From Bacillus cereus group sp. RP43 (GTDB taxonomy: Bacteria > Bacillota > Bacilli > Bacillales > Bacillaceae_G), in assembly GCF_040459645.1 (NCBI RefSeq), contig NZ_JARVHQ010000001.1, positions 2,480,001-2,544,000 of the forward strand: 64,000 bases of DNA, read 5' to 3'. A program made the translations under genes and the position numbers. Below are positions 43,086 through 50,953 of this stretch, in pieces (within the stretch, counting starts at the first letter, position 1; every line of letters begins with the position of its first letter). The notes beneath the pieces were generated by a model that saw nothing but the letters and a program-made list of their open reading frames with translations, was not told where the DNA came from and did no database searches.

Positions 43086-44282
43086 ATGAAAGAGCGGAAT
43101 GAAAGACATTTTTGGATATTTGTATTAACAGGGATGTTTCTTATTATAACAACGACTGGGTTTGCTCGTATGGCATACGGGGTTATATTACCTTTTATGC
43201 AAGAGGGACTCCAAATATCTACTTCACAATCAGGCATGTTAGGGACAATACTCTTTTTAGGATATTTATTAACAGTCGGAACATCTGGAATACTCACCAT
43301 TCGTTTTGGAGCAAAATCAGTTTTATTAATAGGGAGTTGGCTTGTCGTTATAAGTTTAATAGGATTGGCAGTTGTTTCTTCATTTTTGATAGCTTCTATT
43401 TGTATGTTATGTGCTGGAGCAGGTAGTGCTCTTGTATATACACCACTCATGTCAATAACTGTAGGATGGTTTCCAGACAAAAGAGGAACTGTAATGGGAC
43501 TGTTATTAAGCGGTGCTGGCATAGGCATGCTATTTAGTGGAATAATTGTTCCTTATGTAGTACGTACATTTCCAGAGTATAGTTGGCGTAGTTCATGGTT
43601 TTTGTTTGGCGTTATTACATGTATCGTTGTATTCATTGCCTCAATTGTATTGAAGAATCCAGAAGTTACTGAAGATGAGGGGGAAAGGAATGATAAGTCG
43701 TTTTTATGGAAAACGAAAGAGTTATACATCATTGCATGGATGTATTTTATTGTGGGCGTTGTTTATTTAATTCCAAATTTATATCAAACTAGTTTTATGA
43801 TTAATAATGGTATGTCGGCATCAATTTCGGGAACTGTTTATGCGATTGCTGGTATGTTTTCAATCGTAGGAGCTCCTGTCTGGGGATTGATTTCGGATCG
43901 GATTGGTATAAAGAGGGCGTTAAGTATTGCGCTTTTATTAGCTGTAATAGGTGATATGATTCCAATTATATTGGGAAATATAACTGGCTTTATCATATCG
44001 GCAATTATTTGGGGTTCTAGCCTCGGAGGAATCCTTTTATTAATTCAAGTTGCAGCAACAAAGCAAGTATCCCCCAAATATGTCTCAATGGCAATTAGTT
44101 TTATATCCGTTTTCTATGCAGTTGGTCAAATGATTGGACCAGGACTTGCGGGATGGATTATTGGGGAAATTGGTTATACTGCAGCGTATGGATTAGGTGC
44201 TTTCGGTTTCTTTATGTGCATATGTATGGGATTGAGACTAAAAAAAGGGAATCTTGCAAACTCAGCGTATATAGAGAAGTGA
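43086..44282 (+). CDS. MFS transporter (CynX/YbfB-like)
   Basis: A 398-residue major facilitator protein with twelve membrane segments. The N-terminal MTFARMAYGV-type helix (TGFARMAYGVILPFMQ) and the loop GWFPDKRGTVMGLLLSG are typical of the YbfB or CynX group; residues RFGAKS form the loop 2-3 motif. TGGAGGAATTTAA precedes the ATG. The substrate is unknown; it may be controlled by the AraC protein encoded upstream. Confidence 0.9.
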   Translation: MKERNERHFWIFVLTGMFLIITTTGFARMAYGVILPFMQEGLQISTSQSGMLGTILFLGYLLTVGTSGILTIRFGAKSVLLIGSWLVVISLIGLAVVSSFLIASICMLCAGAGSALVYTPLMSITVGWFPDKRGTVMGLLLSGAGIGMLFSGIIVPYVVRTFPEYSWRSSWFLFGVITCIVVFIASIVLKNPEVTEDEGERNDKSFLWKTKELYIIAWMYFIVGVVYLIPNLYQTSFMINNGMSASISGTVYAIAGMFSIVGAPVWGLISDRIGIKRALSIALLLAVIGDMIPIILGNITGFIISAIIWGSSLGGILLLIQVAATKQVSPKYVSMAISFISVFYAVGQMIGPGLAGWIIGEIGYTAAYGLGAFGFFMCICMGLRLKKGNLANSAYIEK

Positions 44283-44323
44283 GTATTGTCATGAAATGAA
44301 TCTTTTTAACGGGGGGAAGCAAA

Positions 44324-44803
44324 GTGTTCCATGTTAAAGACGTTTTAGCAGATCAGTTATTAGCAAATGCGAATGATCCTAGTTGGTATATTCCATTTTC
44401 AGATGCAGTTAAGGATTTATCTGAGAGAGAAGCTTTCTGGAAACCGAATGAAGAGAGTAATAGTATAGCTGAAATTGTACAACACTTACTGTATTGGAAC
44501 TCGACGTGGCAAACTAGGTATAAAGAATCAAATGTTAATGCCGTGCCCGCTATTGGTGATAATAACAAAAGTTTTATGCTATCTGATAATCAAACATTTG
44601 AAGAGTTAAGAGAAAAACTATTAGAGAAACTGTTACAGTGGCAAAGTCTAATAAATGAAGACAAGGTTGAAAGTGATGTAATTGGATTTCCTGTATCTGC
44701 GAAGTGGTGGGAAGTATTAGCTAATGTAACGACTCATAATGCGTACCATATTGGTCAAATTATTTACATTCGGAAATTGCAGAAGAGTTTTGATAGTGAA
44801 TAA
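44324..44803 (+). CDS. DinB-family metal-binding protein
   Basis: A 159-residue four-helix-bundle protein. The metal-binding histidines are H54 (IVQHLLYWN), H138 and H142 (THNAYHIGQI). It starts at GTG after GGGGGGAAG. It differs strongly from the other DinB member at 4478, so the two are not recent duplicates. The function is unknown. Confidence 0.88.
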   Translation: MFHVKDVLADQLLANANDPSWYIPFSDAVKDLSEREAFWKPNEESNSIAEIVQHLLYWNSTWQTRYKESNVNAVPAIGDNNKSFMLSDNQTFEELREKLLEKLLQWQSLINEDKVESDVIGFPVSAKWWEVLANVTTHNAYHIGQIIYIRKLQKSFDSE

Positions 44804-44886
44804 TGTCAGGATTCTCTAATTTATTTGAATCGATTTATGAAGCATTATTGTAGGCCGTAAGACACGCTGTACATGCTTGAAGGGTG

Positions 44887-44914
44887 AAAGACCAGTCTAA
44901 AATGACTGGTCTTT
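44887..44914 (+). terminator. Terminator-like hairpin after dinB-like gene
   Basis: AAAGACCAGTC and GACTGGTCTTT pair around TAAAAT. Confidence 0.85.
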
Positions 44915-44999
44915 CAATTATCTAATAATATTTAAGTAGCAATTTATGTGAAACTATATAAAAATATAGTTCCACCTATTCAATTGAAATGCCCTGTTA

Positions 45000-45593
45000 C
45001 TATTTAATTTCAATAGCTGAAGTTATATCGTTCCAATCTGCAGCTAAATTAGCAGTTTGACCATACCAATCAGAGTGTCTAAAGGAGACACCTTTTCCAT
45101 ATCCTTGTGTTGAAGTATGTTCCCATAGCGTTGTTGAATAACTTGCAGAAGGTGAAGCTGTACTTACAGAAGAAATTCTGTCGTTCCAGCTAGAAGGTAG
45201 GTTTTTAAAGCCGCTGCTCCAATAAATATACTGTCCACCTTTATTTTGATGCTCATAAAAATCGGTACTACCAGCACCACTACCTAAAGGGTTAATTTGA
45301 TTTTTAAGTGCCTTTTTATCCTTTTCAATAAAAGCATTCAATGTTTCTCTGCTAGTAAAGCCATAAGCTAACCAATCTCCATTTTCATTTTGCTTAGGTA
45401 GTACCATAGTAATTTGGATGTCTTTTTTTGATTGATCGCTTAATTTTGTGAATGAATTAACATTCTTTTCATCAACTTTTAAATAATCAAATGATTTAAT
45501 TGTATTATCTTTTTCTGCAGCACTTACTACTCCTAATCCTCCAGTTAATGCAAAACCTGCTACTAATGTCCCTGCTACTAATTTCTTCAACAT
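45000..45593 (-). CDS. Secreted beta/gamma-crystallin-type protein
   Basis: A 197-residue secreted protein. A signal peptide (residues 1-25, cleavage after VSA) is followed by a helical stretch with a Lys/Asn-rich middle (residues 26-105) and two Greek-key-like repeats (residues about 110-150 and 155-196). Calcium-binding motifs of the (N/D)(N/D)xx(S/T)S type appear as N137-D138-R-I-S-S and N188-D189-I-T-S-A, each after Trp (SSWND, ADWND). The second lacks the last Ser. Such proteins bind calcium or inhibit peptidases (the family I36 inhibitors are similar). The ATG follows AAGGGATGG. Confidence 0.78.
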   Translation of the reverse strand: MLKKLVAGTLVAGFALTGGLGVVSAAEKDNTIKSFDYLKVDEKNVNSFTKLSDQSKKDIQITMVLPKQNENGDWLAYGFTSRETLNAFIEKDKKALKNQINPLGSGAGSTDFYEHQNKGGQYIYWSSGFKNLPSSWNDRISSVSTASPSASYSTTLWEHTSTQGYGKGVSFRHSDWYGQTANLAADWNDITSAIEIK

Positions 45594-45619
45594 ATAACCA
45601 TCCCTTTTTGTTTAGATTT

Positions 45620-45649
45620 TTGTACAGGTAAAACTTGTACATGTAAAAT
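45620..45649. repeat. Tandem 15-bp direct repeat in promoter region
   Basis: TTGTACAGGTAAAAC is followed at once by TTGTACATGTAAAAT (13 of 15 identical). Read on the minus strand it contains TTTACA, a 17-bp gap and TACAAA, so it may overlap the promoter of the crystallin-type gene. Confidence 0.6.
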
Positions 45650-45668
45650 GTATTCTAATTTCACATTT

Positions 45669-45715
45669 CTGTAAATATTCTGAAGTTTTAGAAATAATAG
45701 GCGGAATATTTACAG
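45669..45715. repeat. 12-bp perfect inverted repeat
   Basis: CTGTAAATATTC (45669-45680) and GAATATTTACAG (45704-45715) are separated by 23 bases. With no T-tract beyond it, an operator is likelier than a terminator. Confidence 0.6.
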
Positions 45716-45913
45716 TTTTGCATTTATTCTTTAGAAAAAATGGTTATTGGAATGATATAATAAGTGAATGTATTGCTTTTCTTGGATGTTAAAATGTTTT
45801 AGGAGAGATATCATTGAAATATTTCACAAGAGATTGGTATAAAGAAATGCAAATTTGTATAGTAACTTATAATAAAGAGAGTTTCTTTTGCTGAAGTTTA
45901 CAAGTTCGATAAC

Positions 45914-45943
45914 AAAAAAACAGTCATTTAAGACTGTTTTTTA
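45914..45943 (-). terminator. Terminator of the lipoprotein gene
   Basis: AAAAAACAGTC pairs with GACTGTTTTTT around ATTTAA, with T-tracts on both strands. Confidence 0.9.
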
Positions 45944-46432
45944 TTTTGATACTAGATTATCAAGCTTCCAATATGTATTTGTTAATGGAGCAACTTTACT
46001 ATCTATGTACAAATACATATTATTTAAATCTTTTGGTGAATTTTTCATATTAAATACAATGTCAGTAGTTAAAGAGAACTCAGATGGAACCTTTTCAGCG
46101 TTTTCATTTTGTATAAATTCACCTTCGTATTTTTCACCAGTTTTTTCATCTTTTATGAAATATTTTATTTCTGTAAGATCTATTGTTTGTCCGTCAGCAC
46201 GAGCATTATTAATTGTAACACGAGCTGTAAGACGCCACTCTTTGTCTATTTTTTCAAATTTTGCGTTTTCAACTGTTGCTCTATAGTATCCGTTTTTAAA
46301 TATTTCCCCATAATGCATTGCATTCTTTTCGAGAGCGCTCTTTTCTTGTTTTGGTGCAGTACTACCATTACATCCTGCCATTATTCCTGTAAATATTAAT
46401 GCTGTACAAGTTACTTTAATTAAAGATTTCAT
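45941..46432 (-). CDS. Predicted lipoprotein (DUF4352-like beta fold)
   Basis: A 163-residue lipoprotein. The signal ends in IMAGC (lipobox), with the lipid Cys at residue 21, followed by a Ser/Lys-rich linker and a beta-rich domain (YYRATVENAKFEK, WRLTARVTINNARA, LTEIKYFIKDEKTGE, EFSLTTDIVFNMK). The pattern is like the extracytoplasmic immunoglobulin-like or telomeric-repeat-like domains of DUF4352-type proteins. The ATG at 46432 follows GAAAGGAAT; a longer frame starts at 46465. Confidence 0.78.
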   Translation of the reverse strand: MKSLIKVTCTALIFTGIMAGCNGSTAPKQEKSALEKNAMHYGEIFKNGYYRATVENAKFEKIDKEWRLTARVTINNARADGQTIDLTEIKYFIKDEKTGEKYEGEFIQNENAEKVPSEFSLTTDIVFNMKNSPKDLNNMYLYIDSKVAPLTNTYWKLDNLVSK

Positions 46433-46683
46433 AGTAATTCCTTTCTGTATTAAAAAGTAAAACATAGGAATAATTTTACATCATCAGGGAAATAAATGGG
46501 AGTCTTTTTGTGGAATATGCAAATATGCATGTATTTGGTATTAAAATTAATGAAATAGAAAGAGAGAAAAAACTCGCATAAAGCTGGGGAAATAAGAATT
46601 GAAAATATTGTAAAACGGAAGAAACGTGCATATAATTAATATGAAGTTTAAATTTCTGAATCTTCAATAATGGTGGTGAGAAC

Positions 46684-47454
46684 ATGTTTACTGAAGAGCG
46701 TCGAGAGAACATTTTAAAATTGCTTAAGAAAGATGGAAGAGTAATCGCAAAGGATCTTGCGGAAAGCTTCGACATGTCTATCGATTCTATAAGAAGAGAT
46801 TTGTCTATTATGGAGAAGGATGGTTTATTAAAAAGAACTCACGGAGGTGCAATTGAACTTACGCGAGTGAGAAACTTAGCTGCTGAACCATTTAAACGTT
46901 TTAGTGATAGTTCAATATACGAAGAAGCAATTGCTAAAGTTGCTGTATCTTATATACAAGAAGGAGATTCCGTTTTTATTGGTGGGGCTTCAATTCATTG
47001 TGCCATGTTAAAATTTTTACCTGAAACATCATTTACAGTTATAACGAACTCTATAGAGATAGCTAGTTCGTTACGAGAATATAAGAACATAGAAGTGTAT
47101 TTAATTGGTGGTAAGGTAAAACCTTCAGGAAATATGACAGATACACTTGCCTCTGAATTGATAAGTAGATTATCTATTGATCTTTATTTCTCTACAGGTG
47201 GAGGCATTTCATTACATGGTATAAGTACTGCAACACCGGAAGTTGCTTATTTTGGAAAAACAGTAAGTAAAATCGCTAGAAGGAATATTTGTTTAGCTCC
47301 TCATAATAAACTCGGAATAGACTGCTTTATAAAAGGAGAGTCACTGAAAGAAATTGCCCTTATAATAACAGATGAAGAGGCTAGTAAAGAGGCAATTCAA
47401 GAATTTGAGAAACAAGGTAAAGCAATTGTAATAGCGCCAATAGACTGCATTTAA
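46684..47454 (+). CDS. DeoR/GlpR-family transcriptional regulator
   Basis: A 256-residue DeoR-type regulator. The N-terminal winged helix is at residues 1-55 (FTEERRENILKLLKK, then SIDSIRRDLSIMEKDG as recognition part, then KRTHGGA). The C-terminal sugar-phosphate-binding ISOCOT-like domain begins at about 75 (IAKVAVSYIQEGDSVFIGG). The typical ligand is a phosphosugar. The following GNAT gene starts 12 bases after the stop, so the two form an operon. Confidence 0.92.
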   Translation: MFTEERRENILKLLKKDGRVIAKDLAESFDMSIDSIRRDLSIMEKDGLLKRTHGGAIELTRVRNLAAEPFKRFSDSSIYEEAIAKVAVSYIQEGDSVFIGGASIHCAMLKFLPETSFTVITNSIEIASSLREYKNIEVYLIGGKVKPSGNMTDTLASELISRLSIDLYFSTGGGISLHGISTATPEVAYFGKTVSKIARRNICLAPHNKLGIDCFIKGESLKEIALIITDEEASKEAIQEFEKQGKAIVIAPIDCI

Positions 47455-47466
47455 AAGGAGTTTGAA

Positions 47467-48063
47467 ATGATTATAAAAGGACAAGAGTTTCATATAAATG
47501 GATTAACTTATACAATTCGATCTGCAGCTGAAACAGACGCTGAGCAGTTATCAGAAATTAGAATTCAGATCGATGGAGAAACTGAAAATATGGATAGAGA
47601 AGCTGGAGAGGGATTTATAGATAAGATAGGTTTTCAGGAAATAATAAAAACAGATAGTGAAAAAAGGAAGAATCTCTTTTTAGTTGTAGAAGTTCACAAT
47701 CGAATCGTTGGATTTTCAAGGTGTGAAGGATCTGATTTAAAGAGGTTGTCTCATAAAGTTGAATTCGGTGTTTGTATTTTAAAAGAGTTTTGGGGATACG
47801 GAATCGGTAAGAGTCTATTACAACAATCTATCAATTGGGCTGATAAAAATGAAGTGAAAAAGGTATCATTACAAGTGTTAGAGACAAACGAGAAAGCCAT
47901 TCAGCTCTATGAAAAATTAGGTTTTGAAGTAGAAGGCGTTCTGAAAAATGATAAAAGGCTATCGGATGGTAAGTATTATAATACAGTAATAATGGGGAGG
48001 TTTACTGATACTTTTCATAAAAGAGGTGAAGAGGTATGTTTTACAGAAGGAAGTATTATATAG
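47467..48063 (+). CDS. GNAT-family N-acetyltransferase
   Basis: A 198-residue acetyltransferase, RimJ/RimL-type. Motif A is KEFWGYGIGKSLLQQS (about residues 112-127), and motif B is AIQLYEKLGFEVEGVLKNDKRL. AAAAGGAG precedes the ATG. It is in an operon with the DeoR regulator and overlaps the following NIPSNAP gene by 28 bases. Confidence 0.9.
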   Translation: MIIKGQEFHINGLTYTIRSAAETDAEQLSEIRIQIDGETENMDREAGEGFIDKIGFQEIIKTDSEKRKNLFLVVEVHNRIVGFSRCEGSDLKRLSHKVEFGVCILKEFWGYGIGKSLLQQSINWADKNEVKKVSLQVLETNEKAIQLYEKLGFEVEGVLKNDKRLSDGKYYNTVIMGRFTDTFHKRGEEVCFTEGSII

Positions 48064-48374
48064 TAAAAGATGAATTCATAGAAATATTTAATGATCATTT
48101 CAATAACACGAATTTACCTAATCAAATAAAATATGGTTCTCGTTTAATAGGACGCTGGATGAAAGATAATAATGATGGTACGAATGAAGTATTTGCAATA
48201 TGGGAATACGATAGTTATGAAAATTATGAAGAAATTGAAACTAAAATTAGAAGTGACAAGATGCATGTTAGAAGAATACATGATTGGTATGAAAAACATG
48301 GAGGGAAAGAATATGTTTTACGAGAGTACATAATAGAGATGAAAAATGAAGAGTTACTATGTACTGTAAAATGA
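48036..48374 (+). CDS. NIPSNAP-family protein
   Basis: A 112-residue protein of the NIPSNAP (dimeric alpha-beta barrel) fold. MFYRRKYYIVKDEFIEIFNDHFNN, GSRLIGRWMKDNNDGTNEVFAIWEYDSYENYEEIE and the RRIHDWYEKH segment fit. AGAGGTGAAGAGGT precedes the ATG within the end of the GNAT gene. The function is not established. Confidence 0.88.
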   Translation: MFYRRKYYIVKDEFIEIFNDHFNNTNLPNQIKYGSRLIGRWMKDNNDGTNEVFAIWEYDSYENYEEIETKIRSDKMHVRRIHDWYEKHGGKEYVLREYIIEMKNEELLCTVK

Positions 48375-48390
48375 TAGGGAGTGAAGCCTA

Positions 48391-48564
48391 ATGGAGATTA
48401 AAACGAAATTATATATTAGCTTAGCATCCACTATTTTATTCGCAATAGCGATGATAGTTTTCTTTATAAATAACAATCCGCAAAAATGGTTTTGGTTATG
48501 TATTTTCTTTGGATCCATTATACAAAATATAGTGCTACTAAAAAAGAATAAAGAAGCGCATTAA
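48391..48564 (+). CDS. Unlisted 57-aa two-TM membrane protein
   Basis: A 57-codon frame begins MEIKTKLYISLASTILFAI and ends LLKKNKEAH. It has two hydrophobic segments (about residues 7-25 and 33-50) separated by NNNPQKW. ATAGGGAGTG precedes the ATG, which lies 16 bases after the NIPSNAP stop, so it is the fourth gene of the DeoR operon. No family is recognised. Confidence 0.72.
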   Translation: MEIKTKLYISLASTILFAIAMIVFFINNNPQKWFWLCIFFGSIIQNIVLLKKNKEAH

Positions 48565-48606
48565 AATATTCGAATTTTTAACATACTTGTATCTTTTTCT
48601 AATTAT
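48565..48606. other. Short gap before the sigma-54 activator pseudogene
   Basis: Nothing is supported in these bases. Confidence 0.4.
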
Positions 48607-48952
48607 GTTGAAAACACTATTTCTCCTGTTCGATTGAGTCTTCACATCATGGTAACTTCAATTGCCCATGCGATTGAACGTGAATTAGCATTCAAATACA
48701 TCAAAATAAACTATATTTAATTCACCGCTTTTTAGATGAAATTGATAGTGATGGAGAAATTGTTATTTGTAATCAATTTTCAAAATATAAATGGACGGGA
48801 AATATGCGAAACGTAAATATCATTTTATTACAGACAATGATGGGAAATCAAAATAAATTGAGTTACAAAATGGAAATGTTTCATTAGCTGCCAAACTATT
48901 AGATGTGCCACGCAGTACATTTTATAAACGTATGCAAAAAATTAGGCTATAA
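48607..48952 (+). pseudogene. Remnant of a sigma-54-dependent activator (AcoR-like)
   Basis: Fragments in shifting frames reconstruct one protein. The end of a GAF-type sensor domain (SPVRLSLHIMVTSIAHAIEREL) comes first, then in another frame NKLYLIHRFLDEIDSDGEIV, a PAS-like start. Next is FSKYKWTGNMRNV, the YxWPGNxREL end of the AAA+ domain, and finally, after a stop, IELQNGNVSLAAKLLDVPRS and TFYKRMQKIRL, the Fis-type helix-turn-helix. The whole ATPase core (GAFTGA and Walker motifs, about 200 residues) is deleted. The normal terminator is kept at the 3' end. No intact target operon is nearby. Confidence 0.82.
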
Positions 48953-48978
48953 AAGTAGATTTTTGTAATCTACTTTTT
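48951..48978 (+). terminator. Terminator of the sigma-54 activator remnant
   Basis: AAAGTAGATT pairs with AATCTACTTT around TTTGT, followed by TTC. Confidence 0.88.
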
Positions 48979-49067
48979 CTTTGTGGGCTCACGTTCTGTC
49001 GGAATGTGCGCTTCCCAGGGAAATAATAGAATAGTTAGAAAGAAGATTTCCTGAAGGGGGTTAGCAT

Positions 49068-49313
49068 GTGAAGTATATTGAAATTGGAATCGGGAATAGA
49101 TGGTTCGTTCGAACAGAAACTGAAAATAAAGATGGAACTGAATTTGAGGAACGAGGAATTATCAAACCTATTTATTTTGAGTCTTTATATGTACGAATTT
49201 GGTTTCGGAAAACGTGTTTTATTTTTGATACGAAAGAGGGCTTTAAGAAAGTAAGAAAAAATAGAGCTGAGTATAAGTTTATTGTTGGAATGGTGAGTAG
49301 GTTAAAACAATAG
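49068..49313 (+). CDS. DUF3977 protein
   Basis: An 81-residue protein matching DUF3977: KYIEIGIGNRWFVRTETE and GTEFEERGI, then YVRIWFRKTCFIFDT. It begins at GTG after GAAGGGGG. The function is unknown. It is followed, 21 bases on, by the DUF3953 gene. Confidence 0.88.
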   Translation: MKYIEIGIGNRWFVRTETENKDGTEFEERGIIKPIYFESLYVRIWFRKTCFIFDTKEGFKKVRKNRAEYKFIVGMVSRLKQ

Positions 49314-49334
49314 AATCAAACAGGGGGTGCTTTT

Positions 49335-49574
49335 ATGATTAGAATTATCACATTCATACTCGCAATTGTTGTAATGGTCTATTCCATCTATAGTTGGAAT
49401 AATGATTCGAAACAAAGTATGCTTATTTTACAATTACTGTTAGGTTTCGTGGTTGCTGGTATGGGGATACAAAACGTTAAGAAGGATGAAAAAGAGAATA
49501 AGAATATGGGGCTGCTGCTTTTACTTACATCGCTATTTTGTATCATCGTATCGTTAATAAAATATTTAAAATAA
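49335..49574 (+). CDS. DUF3953-type membrane protein
   Basis: A 79-residue protein with three hydrophobic segments (about 4-20, 29-46, 58-77) and a KKDEKENKN loop, of the DUF3953 type. ACAGGGGGTG precedes the ATG. It is probably co-transcribed with the DUF3977 gene. Confidence 0.82.
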   Translation: MIRIITFILAIVVMVYSIYSWNNDSKQSMLILQLLLGFVVAGMGIQNVKKDEKENKNMGLLLLLTSLFCIIVSLIKYLK

Positions 49575-49604
49575 ACTGTTACTTAACATATTGAGTAACA
49601 GTTT
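49573..49604. terminator. Bidirectional terminator
   Basis: AAACTGTTACT and AGTAACAGTTT pair around a ten-base loop, with T-tract ATTTTTTT; it lies between convergent genes. Confidence 0.92.
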
Positions 49605-50382
49605 ATTTTTTTGAAGTTTTCTCATTAAAAATTTCAGTAGCTGTTTGGTACATTTTTTTATTAATACAAAATTTTTCTGTTATCCAATAAGTAAGTTCAA
49701 AAGAGGTAAGGTTATGCTCTCTTTTCTTACCTTGGAAATATCGTTTTAAAATATTATCATTAATAGAAGTTGGAATGCCATCGATATAACCGAAAATTTG
49801 AATTTTCTTTAATACAGGAGAAGAATGCCAGTCATTAGACTTTATAATGAGTTCTTTCATACTTGTTAAATGTATTGGCTCTGTATTTAAGATTTTTGCT
49901 GGCCCTGGATCTCTAGTAATTTCAATTATGTTATTTGAGACTTGATAAGTAAAAGTTTCTCTTACATTACTTACTTGAAATGATTCATAAAGTGGATATG
50001 CTTGAAATAAAGGTGCACAGTAACCAACATCGACATTATAAGGTTGCTCTAAGTTAACACGTAAGCATAAATGTCCAGGATCCATATACATAAACTGCAC
50101 AGAAAAACCTAGATTTGATAATAGCCAATGAAATCCAATAGAATGAGTCCAACAAGTACCGCCCATACCTTTAGTTGTAATTCGATTTATGTATGTCTTG
50201 ATGGAAGGAAAGTAATTACCTGTTTTATTACCTTTTTCCCAGTCAATTATTTTAGTAAGAGTTTCCCACGTTACTTTCTCTTGATGAGCTTTAACAAGTT
50301 CATTTAAAAAATTTAAACTTACAGGCTTTTTTGTAACGGATAAAAATGATAGAAAATGATTTATTAGTTTTTCTTGTGACAT
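49603..50382 (-). CDS. Arylamine N-acetyltransferase family protein
   Basis: A 259-residue NAT-fold enzyme that would transfer acetyl groups from acetyl-CoA to arylamines. The catalytic triad is C77 (GGTCWTHS), H104 (PGHLCLRV) and D118 (YNVDVGY), so it is complete. The usual RGGxCFE motif is changed to GMGGTCWTH, so substrate selection may differ from classical NATs. AAAGGAAG precedes the ATG. Confidence 0.85.
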   Translation of the reverse strand: MSQEKLINHFLSFLSVTKKPVSLNFLNELVKAHQEKVTWETLTKIIDWEKGNKTGNYFPSIKTYINRITTKGMGGTCWTHSIGFHWLLSNLGFSVQFMYMDPGHLCLRVNLEQPYNVDVGYCAPLFQAYPLYESFQVSNVRETFTYQVSNNIIEITRDPGPAKILNTEPIHLTSMKELIIKSNDWHSSPVLKKIQIFGYIDGIPTSINDNILKRYFQGKKREHNLTSFELTYWITEKFCINKKMYQTATEIFNEKTSKK

Positions 50383-50474
50383 TCGATCTTCCTTTCTAGA
50401 TAGAAATTGATATTAATAATATTATATAATAATTATCGGAAAATACAGTTATTTATTGCGAGGGAGAAAATCAA

Positions 50475-50912
50475 ATGCCGATGTCAATATATTATAAAAG
50501 ACTTCGTGAAAAATTAGGATCTGAACTTATTTTTATGCCGAGTATAGCTGCTGTAATTAAAAATGAGCAGGGGGAAATCTTATTTCAATATCCTGGAGGA
50601 GAACACTGGAGTTTGCCAGCAGGGGCAATCGAACCAGGAGAAACACCAGAAGAAGCGGTTGTTAGAGAAGTGTGGGAAGAAACAGGATTAAAAATAAAAG
50701 TGAAAAAAGAAAAAGGGGTATTTGGAGGGAAAGAATTTCGTCATACATATTCGAATGGAGATCAAGTAGAGTATATTGTTGTTGTATTTGAGTGTGGAAT
50801 TATCGGAGGCGGGTTAAAAGCAGTTGATGGAGAATCTGTAAAACTAAAATATTTCCCTTTATCTGAAAAGCCACCTTTAGCATTACCGTATCCCGATAAA
50901 ATATTTTTATAG
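50475..50912 (+). CDS. NUDIX hydrolase
   Basis: A 145-residue NUDIX hydrolase with a complete box: G-A-I-E-P-G-E-T-P then EEAVVREVWEETGL (about residues 54-76). A short N-terminal extension precedes the first strand (ELIFMPSIAAVIKNEQGEIL). GAGGGAG precedes the ATG. Substrate type (nucleoside diphosphate derivative) is unknown. A terminator follows. Confidence 0.93.
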   Translation: MPMSIYYKRLREKLGSELIFMPSIAAVIKNEQGEILFQYPGGEHWSLPAGAIEPGETPEEAVVREVWEETGLKIKVKKEKGVFGGKEFRHTYSNGDQVEYIVVVFECGIIGGGLKAVDGESVKLKYFPLSEKPPLALPYPDKIFL

Positions 50913-50917
50913 ATGAA

Positions 50918-50953
50918 AAATAGCACACCTTATGAGTAAAGGGTGTGCTATTT
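50918..50953. terminator. Convergent terminator
   Basis: AAATAGCACACC and GGTGTGCTATTT pair, between the NUDIX gene and the TetR gene. Confidence 0.9.

Larger units (their letters stand above)
45594..45913. other. Intergenic region with tandem and inverted repeats
   Basis: The region upstream of the secreted crystallin-type gene has a tandem 15-bp repeat (45620-45649) and a 12-bp inverted repeat (45669-45715), described separately, then about 200 bases with no ORF. Confidence 0.5.
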
